Positions 26,489 to 34,160 of a DNA stretch of 64,000 bases are shown here, piece by piece. This stretch comes from JBAYIE01 sp041665785. Its GTDB lineage: Bacteria; Bacteroidota; Bacteroidia; UKL13-3. The stretch covers positions 36,319 through 100,318 of the forward strand of contig JBAYIE010000009.1 in NCBI GenBank assembly GCA_041665785.1, read 5' to 3'. Position 1 is the first letter of the stretch; each line of letters starts with the position of its first letter. The notes under the pieces were generated by a model that was not told the DNA's origin, made no database searches, and was given only the letters and a program-made list of their open reading frames with translations. The position numbers and the translations under genes were made by a program.

Positions 26489-27721
26489 GTGCAGCCTCAC
26501 ATTCACAAAAAGAAAATAATCAACGATCCGGTTTACGGCTTTGTTACCATTCCTGCAGGACTGATTTTTGAACTCATTGAACATCCGTTGTTTCAGCGAT
26601 TGCGTCGCATCAAACAACTCGGGTTAACCAATATGGTTTATCCGGGAGCGCTGCATACCCGCTTTCAGCATGTGATTGGTGCCATGAGCCTGACTGTACA
26701 GGCAGTAGATACATTGCGTTCAAAAGGAGTGGAGATTACCGATGCGGAGGCCGAAGGAGTCTTTGCTGCCGTATTGTTGCACGATATGGGACATGGTCCA
26801 TACTCCCACACACTAGAACATGTATTGATCCGCCATGTGGATCATGAAGAAATTTCGCTGGCCTTTATGCAATACCTCAACAGGGAATTCAAAGGCCGGT
26901 TGGATTTAGCCATTCAGATTTTCACCAATAAGTATCACAAACTTTTTTTACACCAACTGGTTTCCGGACAATTGGATATGGATCGCCTCGATTACCTCCG
27001 CCGCGACAGTTTTTACACCGGTGTACAGGAAGGAGTTATCGGACACGACCGCATTATCAATATGCTGCATGTAAAGCAGGGAGAACTGGTGATTGAGGAA
27101 AAGGGTATTTATTCCATCGAAAAATTCCTTATTGCCCGTCGGCTCATGTATTGGCAGGTTTACCTTCACAAAACAGTGGTGGCAGCCGAAACACTTTTGA
27201 TACGCATACTGGAGCGTGCTGTATATCTCGCTGCAAGAGACGAAACCTTATTTGCTACACCTGCATTCCATTCTTTTCTGTACCATCCTGTACAGCGCGA
27301 AGAATTTTTTCAGGACGATAAGAACTTATTGCAATTCAGTCAACTCGATGATGATGATGTTTTTGCATCGATCAAAGTCTGGACATCTCATTCCGACAAG
27401 GTGCTTTCATCGCTGTGCAGCCAATTACGCAACCGGCAGCTTCCCAAAACAGAAATCAGCCATGAACCCTTTTCGCAGGAAAGGGTAGATGCGTTAATTG
27501 CTGAAGTTGCTGTTAAACAAGGAATCAGTAAAGAAGAAGCCCGTTATTTTGTGTTTACCGACAGTGTGATGAATAAAGCGTATAGTCCTGATGGTTTTAC
27601 CATTCAGGTGGCTTACCGCGATGGCCGGATACTTGATATTACCAGTGCTTCCGACCAATACAATATCTCTGCACTGGCTAAGCCCGTAACGAAATACTTT
27701 TTATGTTATCCTAAAAAATGA
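26489..27721 (+). CDS. HD-domain phosphohydrolase (dNTPase/SAMHD1-like)
   Basis: 410 residues with a GTG start: MQPHIHKKKIINDPVYGFV aligns with the family start, and no in-frame ATG precedes it. The HD metal site is seen as HTRFQHVIGAM, LLHDMGHGPYSHTLE and the later QLDMDRLDYLRRD. Related enzymes hydrolyse dNTPs or other nucleotides, but the substrate here is open. It is followed at 36 nt by lpxD and could be the first gene of that operon. Confidence 0.9.
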   Translation: MQPHIHKKKIINDPVYGFVTIPAGLIFELIEHPLFQRLRRIKQLGLTNMVYPGALHTRFQHVIGAMSLTVQAVDTLRSKGVEITDAEAEGVFAAVLLHDMGHGPYSHTLEHVLIRHVDHEEISLAFMQYLNREFKGRLDLAIQIFTNKYHKLFLHQLVSGQLDMDRLDYLRRDSFYTGVQEGVIGHDRIINMLHVKQGELVIEEKGIYSIEKFLIARRLMYWQVYLHKTVVAAETLLIRILERAVYLAARDETLFATPAFHSFLYHPVQREEFFQDDKNLLQFSQLDDDDVFASIKVWTSHSDKVLSSLCSQLRNRQLPKTEISHEPFSQERVDALIAEVAVKQGISKEEARYFVFTDSVMNKAYSPDGFTIQVAYRDGRILDITSASDQYNISALAKPVTKYFLCYPKK

Positions 27722-27756
27722 TAACTTGCCCGGCTATTAAAAATTCGGAAAACTGA

Positions 27757-28785
27757 ATGCAAGTAACTGTAGCCGAGTTGGCTAAGATATTAAACGGGGA
27801 TATAATCGGTGATCAAAATGCCACGGTTTCAAAGGTGGCACGTATTGAGGATGGAGAAGCAGGCGCATTGTCGTTTCTTTCCAACCCAAAATACGAACCG
27901 TACTTATATGAAACAAAGTCCACAGTGGTCATTGTAAACCGTACTTTCGTTCCATCAAAACCAACCCTGGCCAACCTGATCAAGGTGGATGATGCCTATG
28001 CGGGTTTTACTTTTTTACTCGAAAAATTCTCGAATAAAATGGCTGGTAAGACCGGCGTTCATGATACTGCAGTAGTTGCAGGGTCTTCAAAACTGGCTCC
28101 TGATGTGTATGTGGGCGAATTGACCTGTATAGCCGATAATGTAACCATCGCTGAAGGAACAGTCATATATCCGCAGGTTTATATCGGAGAAGGATCGAAG
28201 CTGGGTAAAAATTGCATCCTCTATCCCGGTGTGCGCATCTATCACGATACGATTATCGGAGACAATTGCATCCTGCATGCAGGTGTGGTAATTGGAGGCG
28301 ACGGATTTGGATTTGCCCCCCTGGCCGATCGATCCTACCGCAAGATTCCCCAAACCGGTAATGTGATCATTGAAGACGATGTAGAAATGGGATCCAACAC
28401 CACAGTGGATCGTGCAACCTTGGGCAGTACCATCATTCGCAAAGGTGTGAAACTGGATAACCTGGTACAGGTGGCGCATAACGTTGAAATAGGTGAGCAT
28501 ACCGTCATTGCTTCACAATCCGGAATTGCCGGCAGTACCAAAATCGGTAAGTATTGTGTGGTTGCCGGACAAGTTGGCTTTGGAGGGCATCTGACCATTG
28601 CCGACGGCAGTATATTCGGCGGGCAAACCGGCGTTACAGGCAATATTACCAAACCCAACGAAAAATGGCTGGGATTCCCTGCAACAGAATATGGCAAAAT
28701 TATCCGTTCTTATGCCATGTTCAAACATCTCCCCGATTTAGAGAAACGCATTAGTGCACTCGAGAAAAATCAAACATTCAAATGA
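27757..28785 (+). CDS. lpxD: UDP-3-O-acylglucosamine N-acyltransferase
   Basis: 342 residues, third step of lipid A synthesis. The N-terminal UDP-binding domain (1-100) precedes a left-handed beta helix of hexapeptide repeats (about 105-300). The catalytic His lies in NLVQVAHNVEIGEH, and GGDGFGFAP near 182 is diagnostic. Its stop overlaps the start of lpxC-fabZ by 4 nt (ATGA). Confidence 0.96.
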   Translation: MQVTVAELAKILNGDIIGDQNATVSKVARIEDGEAGALSFLSNPKYEPYLYETKSTVVIVNRTFVPSKPTLANLIKVDDAYAGFTFLLEKFSNKMAGKTGVHDTAVVAGSSKLAPDVYVGELTCIADNVTIAEGTVIYPQVYIGEGSKLGKNCILYPGVRIYHDTIIGDNCILHAGVVIGGDGFGFAPLADRSYRKIPQTGNVIIEDDVEMGSNTTVDRATLGSTIIRKGVKLDNLVQVAHNVEIGEHTVIASQSGIAGSTKIGKYCVVAGQVGFGGHLTIADGSIFGGQTGVTGNITKPNEKWLGFPATEYGKIIRSYAMFKHLPDLEKRISALEKNQTFK

Positions 28786-30167
28786 AACAAAATACGATAA
28801 AGAAAGCAGTGAGTTTAAGTGGTGTGGGATTGCATACCGGGGTTGAAGTAACCCTCACATTCAATCCGGCACCTGAAAATCACGGTATAAAATTTCAGCG
28901 CATTGATTTATCCGGTCAACCTGTGATTGAAGCTGATGTCGACAATGTTACCGATACATCACGGGGTACCACACTCGAAAAAAACGGAGGTAAAGTAGCT
29001 ACCGTTGAACATGTAATGGCGTCACTGGCCGGGCTCGAAATTGATAATTGCATGGTGCATATCAATGCCGAAGAAACTCCGATAATGGATGGCAGTGCGC
29101 GGTATTTTATCAAAGCATTGAAAGATGCCGGGATACAGGCACAGGATGCCGACCGTGAATATTTTACCATCCCGCAGAATATTTATTACAACGAACAGGA
29201 TCGTTCGGTAGAAATGATCGCTATGCCGCTCGATGATTATCGCCTGACAGTAATGGTAGATTATAATTCACCGGTATTGGGAAGTCAGCATGCCTCAATA
29301 ACCAGTCTCAAAGAATTTGAAAGCGATATTGCTTCCTGCCGTACCTTTTGTTTTCTGCACGAGTTAGAGATGTTGTATAACAACAACCTCATTCGTGGAG
29401 GCGATCTCAACAACGCCATTGTAATTGTAGATCGCGTGATTGAAGATGAAGAACTGGAACAACTGGCCAAAATGTTTGATAAGCCAAAAGTAGAAGTACG
29501 CAAAGAAGGCATTCTGAACAATGTGGATTTACGTTTTCACAACGAACCCGCACGGCATAAACTACTCGATTTAATTGGCGACCTTGCTCTGATTGGAACA
29601 CCCATCAAAGCGCAGATCATGGCTGCACGGCCGGGGCATGCGGCTAACGTTGCTTTTGGGAAAAAGATCAAAGCACTGATCAAGAAAACCCGAAGCAATG
29701 TAAACGTCCCCAAATACGATCCCAACCGCGAACCGGTTTTCAACACACAGCAGATTTCTAATTTTCTTCCACATAAATATCCTTTTCTGTTAGTCGATAA
29801 AATCATCGACATGGGCAAAACCCACGTTACGGCAATCAAGAATGTAACAGTGAATGAACCGTTTTTTCAGGGACATTTTCCCGGAAATCCGGTAATGCCT
29901 GGTGTACTGATCATTGAAGCCATGGCGCAGGCCGGTGGTGTAATGGTACTGTCGCAGGTAGAAGATCCGGAAAATTATACCACCTTGTTTATGAAGATCG
30001 ATAATGCCAAGTTTAAAGAAATGGTTCGCCCGGGTGATACATTGATCCTTAAACTCGAAATGATTACCCCTGTTCGCCGTGGTGTTTGCGTGATGCGCGG
30101 ATTGGCCTTTGTAGGAGAAAAGTTGGTATGTGAAGCAGAACTGATGGCTCAGGTTGCTAAAAAATAA
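28782..30167 (+). CDS. lpxC-fabZ: Bifunctional LpxC deacetylase / FabZ dehydratase
   Basis: 461-residue fusion typical of Bacteroidota. Residues 1-305 are LpxC, the zinc deacetylase that commits to lipid A: SLSGVGLHTGVEVTLTF at the start, zinc ligands in VEHVMASLAGLE and DLRFHNEPARHKLLDLIGD. Residues about 315-461 are FabZ: FLPHKYPFLLVDKI with its catalytic His and NEPFFQGHFPGNPVMPGVL with the catalytic Glu/His region. FabZ forms 3-hydroxyacyl turnover in fatty acid synthesis and competes for the acyl pool that LpxA and LpxD use. Confidence 0.97.
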   Translation: MKQNTIKKAVSLSGVGLHTGVEVTLTFNPAPENHGIKFQRIDLSGQPVIEADVDNVTDTSRGTTLEKNGGKVATVEHVMASLAGLEIDNCMVHINAEETPIMDGSARYFIKALKDAGIQAQDADREYFTIPQNIYYNEQDRSVEMIAMPLDDYRLTVMVDYNSPVLGSQHASITSLKEFESDIASCRTFCFLHELEMLYNNNLIRGGDLNNAIVIVDRVIEDEELEQLAKMFDKPKVEVRKEGILNNVDLRFHNEPARHKLLDLIGDLALIGTPIKAQIMAARPGHAANVAFGKKIKALIKKTRSNVNVPKYDPNREPVFNTQQISNFLPHKYPFLLVDKIIDMGKTHVTAIKNVTVNEPFFQGHFPGNPVMPGVLIIEAMAQAGGVMVLSQVEDPENYTTLFMKIDNAKFKEMVRPGDTLILKLEMITPVRRGVCVMRGLAFVGEKLVCEAELMAQVAKK

Positions 30168-30191
30168 TTCTAACGAACAAACAAGTTATTC

Positions 30192-30980
30192 ATGATTCAA
30201 TCGCTCGCATATATTGATCCTCAGGCCAAGGTTGCACCCAATGTGGTGGTTGAGCCGTTCACCGTTATTCATAAAAATGTAGTAATCGGTGAGGGATCCT
30301 GGATTGGTTCCAATGTTACCATTTTTCCCGGCGCACGCATTGGAAAGAATTGCCGCATTTTTCCGGGAGCAGTAATTTCTGCAGTACCACAGGATTTAAA
30401 ATTCGATGGTGAAGAAACCACGGTTGAAATTGGCGACAATACAACCATTCGCGAATGCGTTACCATCAATCGCGGTACAGTCGACAAGCATATTACCAAA
30501 GTGGGCAGCAATTGTTTGCTGATGGCCTATGTGCATCTGGCACACGATGTCATCATCGGAGATCACGTAATCATTGCCAATGGAGTGCAGGCGGCCGGAC
30601 ATGTAGAAATAGAAGACAATGCACGGATCGGAGGACTCTCAGCCATTCATCAGTTTGTTAAAATTGGCCGGCATGTAATGATCGAAGGCGGATCAATGGT
30701 AAGCAAAGATGTGCCTCCGTTTATTAAAGCCGGACGATATCCATTGTCGTATGAGGGAGTAAATTCCATTGGACTTCGTCGCAGCGGATTTGCACCCGAA
30801 AAAATCAACGAAATACAAGACATCTACCGTGTGCTTTTTGTGCACAATACCAATATCAGCAAAGGATTAAAGATTGTTCAGGCCAGTATGAATGCTTCAT
30901 CCGAACGCGACGAAATTCTCGATTTCCTTCGCAGATCAGAACGTGGAGTGATGAAAGGTTTTCAAATGCGTAAAAGTTAA
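30192..30980 (+). CDS. lpxA: UDP-N-acetylglucosamine O-acyltransferase
   Basis: 262 residues, first enzyme of lipid A synthesis. Hexapeptide beta helix from residue 1 to about 190, with catalytic His in LMAYVHLAHDVIIGDH and IHQFVKIG later, then the C-terminal helical domain starting YEGVNSIGLRRSGF. It lies 24 nt after lpxC-fabZ. Confidence 0.97.
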   Translation: MIQSLAYIDPQAKVAPNVVVEPFTVIHKNVVIGEGSWIGSNVTIFPGARIGKNCRIFPGAVISAVPQDLKFDGEETTVEIGDNTTIRECVTINRGTVDKHITKVGSNCLLMAYVHLAHDVIIGDHVIIANGVQAAGHVEIEDNARIGGLSAIHQFVKIGRHVMIEGGSMVSKDVPPFIKAGRYPLSYEGVNSIGLRRSGFAPEKINEIQDIYRVLFVHNTNISKGLKIVQASMNASSERDEILDFLRRSERGVMKGFQMRKS

Positions 30981-30986
30981 AAGCGC

Positions 30987-31595
30987 ATGGAACTGCAATT
31001 GCAAGACGTGGGTAAACGGTTTAACCGGCAATGGCTGTTTCGCAATATTTCTTTCCATATTCCTTCCGGATCAGCTTGTGCTATTACCGGTCCGAACGGT
31101 AGCGGAAAGTCCACCTTGTTACAAATTATCTATCAGTATGTAGTACCAACTGCAGGATCGGTTAAGGCAAAAATCAACGATCTGGAAATCACACCCGAAG
31201 AATTGGTTGCCCGGTCGGCTTTTGTTTCGCCCTATCTGGAATTACCCGAAGAACTTACCCTGATGGAATTATTGAAATTTCATTTCAGCATGCGGCAGGG
31301 AACCGAATCGGATTGGAATGCCATTGTATCGGATTGTGGTTTGGCGGGAAGTGAGAACAAAATCATCCGTTATTTTTCTTCCGGTATGAAGCAACGGTTG
31401 AAACTGGCATTAGCATTTAATCATGCAGGCAATCTGATTCTACTTGATGAACCCTGCACCAACCTCGATCAGCAGGGAGTGAACTGGTACCTGAAGATGA
31501 TTGAACGTGTACGCAACAGGCAAACCATATTGGTGGCCAGCAACCAGGAAGTTGAATATGGTTTTTGCAACCAGCAAATTCAGGTAATTGCTTAA
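30987..31595 (+). CDS. ABC transporter ATP-binding protein
   Basis: 202-residue single nucleotide-binding domain. Walker A GPNGSGKST near 35, signature FSSGMKQRLKLA near 131, Walker B LILLDEP near 152 and an H-loop position occupied by ASNQE rather than the usual His. The lost H-loop His and small size suggest a specialised member, as in cytochrome export-like ATPases. It follows lpxA by 6 nt with no permease gene next to it, so its partner must be elsewhere. Confidence 0.85.
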   Translation: MELQLQDVGKRFNRQWLFRNISFHIPSGSACAITGPNGSGKSTLLQIIYQYVVPTAGSVKAKINDLEITPEELVARSAFVSPYLELPEELTLMELLKFHFSMRQGTESDWNAIVSDCGLAGSENKIIRYFSSGMKQRLKLALAFNHAGNLILLDEPCTNLDQQGVNWYLKMIERVRNRQTILVASNQEVEYGFCNQQIQVIA

Positions 31596-32125
31596 TTAGG
31601 GTCATATAACTTTTATCTTGAAACAATTACTTGCGAAGTAAGAGCTGCATATTTAAGCATAATGTTCATACGGAGGGGGACCGGCCTTATAGTTTTGACG
31701 TAGCATTCGAGCGTTTCAAAGATGCGCTGGGACTAGTAAGCAATCCGTAAAACTGCGCAGGCCAAGCGGGGGGCGTGATTCGGGTTGTGTGGCCTTTGGA
31801 GCGCGTAGAATGCAAGGAGAAACTATACAGCCTTGAATTTCTTTGCTTACTTTCTTTTTTCAAGAAACTGCGAAGCAATCAGCGAGGCCATTAAAAATAA
31901 ACATCACGAGCTAAAGAAAGTGAGTGCGGTTTGGGGCGCATAGCCCCAAGGGATAATTTGAATATATTGTATTATGTGATTTGGAATCTAAGTGTTTAAT
32001 ACAAATGATTAAGAAATATGCAGTTGCTTTAGCAGCCATAAAGAGGTAATATTTATCACTCCTGTACATCAAAATTTGCTTTATTTTCGCAGCCTGAACT
32101 TTAAAAATACTTTAACCCCAATAGC
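31596..32125. other. Intergenic repeat-like region
   Basis: 530 nt with no convincing gene. The part 31680-31920 is unlike its surroundings in base pattern; read on the minus strand it contains AAAAAAGAAAGTAAGCAAAG and TCAAGGCTG, a motif set resembling 42668-42710. A hairpin TTGGGGC (31931-31937) and GCCCCAA (31943-31949) lies near its end. TATTTTCG at 32082-32089 may be the -7 element of the next gene. I read it as a degenerate dispersed repeat. Confidence 0.55.
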
Positions 32126-33754
32126 ATGAACGGATTTTTTAATGTCCCTGTACCGGTAAACGAACCGGTTTTGAATTACGCTCCCGGAAGCAAAGAACGT
32201 ACTGAATTGAAAGCAGCATTGGCTGAGGCAAGAGCCAAAGTGATAGATATTCCGATGTATATCGGAGGGCAGGAAATACGCAGTGGAAAAACCATGGAAA
32301 TTCGTCCTCCGCACGATCATCAACATGTGTTGGGTCAGTTTCATATCAGCGATGCTACGCATGTTACTCAGGCCATTGATGCGGCTTTAGCAGCAAAAGC
32401 AAAATGGGAAGCTTTGTCGTGGGAGCAACGTGCTGCAATTTTTCTTAAAGCAGCAGAACTGATTGCCGGTCCATACAGGGCAAAGTTAAATGCTGCAACC
32501 ATGCTGGGCCAGAGTAAAAATGCTTACCAGGCTGAAATTGATTCGGCTTGCGAAATCATCGACTTTCTGCGGTTCAATGTATTTTATATGACGCAGATTT
32601 ATAACGACCAGCCTCAATCGGCAAAAGGAATCTGGAATCGCCTGGAATACCGTCCGCTGGAAGGATTTATATACGCACTTACTCCATTCAATTTTACTGC
32701 AATTGCGGGAAATCTGCCTACATCGGCAGCCATGATGGGCAATGTGGTGGTTTGGAAACCGGCCAATACGCAGGTGTATGCGGCGCAGGTACTGATGGAG
32801 ATCTTTACCGAAGCCGGAGTTCCTGCCGGAGTCATCAATCTGATTTATCCTTCGGGTCCGGTAGCCGCTGAAGTTGTTTTTAACCATGCCGATTTTGCCG
32901 GGATCCATTTTACCGGATCAACCGGAGTATTCCAAAGCATCTGGAAAACCATCGGCAACAATATTCATAAATACAAAACGTATCCGCGCATTGTAGGTGA
33001 AACTGGAGGAAAGGATTTTATACTCATTCATCAATCAGCTGATGTGGATGTTTGCAATACAGCCATTGTGCGTGGGGCATTCGAATACCAGGGACAGAAA
33101 TGCTCAGCTGCATCGCGTGCTTATGTGCCCGATAATTTGTGGCCGGCGTTGAAAGAAAAACTCATTGCCACTGTGAAGACACTAAGGATGGGACCTACCG
33201 AAGATTTCTCCAATTTTGTAAATGCGGTGATCGACGAGAAATCATTCGATAAGCTGGCCGGATATCTGGATGCGGCAAAGAAGGATCCATCGTGTGATAT
33301 CATTGTGGGTGGCGGCTACAATAAAACAGAAGGATGGTTTATCGAACCAACCATCATTGTAACCACCGATCCGAAATATACCACCATGTGTGAAGAACTG
33401 TTTGGTCCGGTATTGACATTGTATGTATACGAAGCCGGCAAATTCGATGAAGCTTTGGACCTGGTAAATTCAACTTCGGAATATGCATTGACAGGAGCAA
33501 TTATTTCGCAGGATCGGTATGCCATTGAGCAAGCCACCTGGAAACTGCGCAATGCTGCCGGCAACTTTTATATCAACGATAAACCAACCGGTGCTGTAGT
33601 GGGCCAACAACCTTTTGGAGGAGCCAGAGCAAGCGGAACCAACGACAAAGCAGGTGCCATGCAAAACCTGATGCGTTGGGTAAGCACACGCACGATCAAA
33701 GAAACTTTTACACCTCCAACAGATTACCGCTATCCGTTTTTGGAAGCTGAATAA
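32126..33754 (+). CDS. pruA: L-glutamate gamma-semialdehyde (P5C) dehydrogenase
   Basis: 542 residues, the length of the standalone P5C dehydrogenases of Bacteroidota, which turn proline-derived P5C into glutamate with NAD+. Seen: TPFNFTAIAGNLPTSAAM, the NAD-binding FTGSTGVFQSIW, catalytic Glu in GETGGKDFILIH, catalytic Cys in YQGQKCSAASRAY, and QQPFGGARASGTNDKAG near the end. No proline dehydrogenase gene is adjacent. Confidence 0.95.
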   Translation: MNGFFNVPVPVNEPVLNYAPGSKERTELKAALAEARAKVIDIPMYIGGQEIRSGKTMEIRPPHDHQHVLGQFHISDATHVTQAIDAALAAKAKWEALSWEQRAAIFLKAAELIAGPYRAKLNAATMLGQSKNAYQAEIDSACEIIDFLRFNVFYMTQIYNDQPQSAKGIWNRLEYRPLEGFIYALTPFNFTAIAGNLPTSAAMMGNVVVWKPANTQVYAAQVLMEIFTEAGVPAGVINLIYPSGPVAAEVVFNHADFAGIHFTGSTGVFQSIWKTIGNNIHKYKTYPRIVGETGGKDFILIHQSADVDVCNTAIVRGAFEYQGQKCSAASRAYVPDNLWPALKEKLIATVKTLRMGPTEDFSNFVNAVIDEKSFDKLAGYLDAAKKDPSCDIIVGGGYNKTEGWFIEPTIIVTTDPKYTTMCEELFGPVLTLYVYEAGKFDEALDLVNSTSEYALTGAIISQDRYAIEQATWKLRNAAGNFYINDKPTGAVVGQQPFGGARASGTNDKAGAMQNLMRWVSTRTIKETFTPPTDYRYPFLEAE

Positions 33755-33800
33755 AAAACTTCAAGGGTATATAGCTGTGAATTTTTATCGGAATATTTAA

Positions 33801-33827
33801 TTTTGCTCAACCGTTCTTTGAGCAAAA
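33801..33827. other. Perfect hairpin between pruA and the tRNA-like repeats
   Basis: 10-bp stem TTTTGCTCAA (33801-33810) and TTGAGCAAAA (33818-33827), 7-nt loop. No T-tract follows, so it is not a standard terminator. TAATTTTG at 33798-33805 overlaps it and fits a -7 element that could drive the tRNA region. Confidence 0.6.
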
Positions 33828-33884
33828 CAGATTGGTAGCGTGTCCCGCGAGGGAGCGGGAAGGTTGTGGGTTCATTGAAATAGA
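33828..33884 (+). pseudogene. tRNA-Pro-like remnant A
   Basis: Starts ATTGGTAGCGTGTCCCGCGA and contains TTGTGGGTTC, matching the D-arm to T-arm part of the tRNA-Pro gene downstream, but it lacks the acceptor 5' half and stops after TTCATTG, so it has no 3' half. The anticodon arm is replaced by a hairpin TCCCGC/GCGGGA. It cannot make a functional tRNA. Confidence 0.65.
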
Positions 33885-33896
33885 ATAAAATATATT

Positions 33897-33960
33897 CGGG
33901 GTGATACAGCAAGGTAGCGTGTCCCGCGAGGAAGTGGGAAGGTCGTGGGTTCATTGAAAT
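33897..33960 (+). pseudogene. tRNA-Pro-like remnant B
   Basis: Starts CGGGGTGATACAGCAAGGTA, so the acceptor 5' strand CGGGGTG of tRNA-Pro is intact, then GCGTGTCCCGCGAGG and GGTCGTGGGTTCATTG. As in remnant A, the anticodon arm is a different hairpin and the sequence stops within the T-arm. It ends 18 nt before the real tRNA. Confidence 0.7.
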
Positions 33961-33978
33961 AATAAAGAAATATTAGTT

Positions 33979-34055
33979 CGGGGTGTAGCGCAGCCTGGTA
34001 GCGTGCTTGCATGGGGTGCAAGAGGTCGTGGGTTCGAATCCCGCCACCCCGACCA
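33979..34055 (+). tRNA. tRNA-Pro (anticodon GGG)
   Basis: 77 nt including an encoded CCA. Acceptor CGGGGTG/CACCCCG with discriminator A, D-stem GCGC/GCGT, anticodon stem CTTGC/GCAAG with loop ATGGGGT (anticodon GGG), T-arm GTGGG-TTCGAAT-CCCGC. CCA is encoded here but not in tRNA-Lys. Confidence 0.96.
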
Positions 34056-34148
34056 ATAAAACCAAAATCGCAGATTCAGACTTTGATGTTTCGTCAACAT
34101 ACACGCATTTAACTCCGAAGCATCCCTTATAGTCTCCGCCAAAACCGG

Positions 34149-34156
34149 TACCTTTG
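34149..34156 (+). promoter_or_regulatory. -7 element directly before the ABC-F start codon
   Basis: TACCTTTG ends 4 nt before the GTG at 34161. If used, transcription would start at or next to the first codon. No TTG was found at the -33 position. Confidence 0.45.
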
Positions 34157-34160
34157 CGCC

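Noticed and set aside
31687..31878. 63-codon open frame on the minus strand
   Set aside because: Lies in a region resembling a dispersed repeat; no known protein features.
33801..33827. Terminator after pruA
   Set aside because: The stem is perfect but no T-tract follows on the plus strand.
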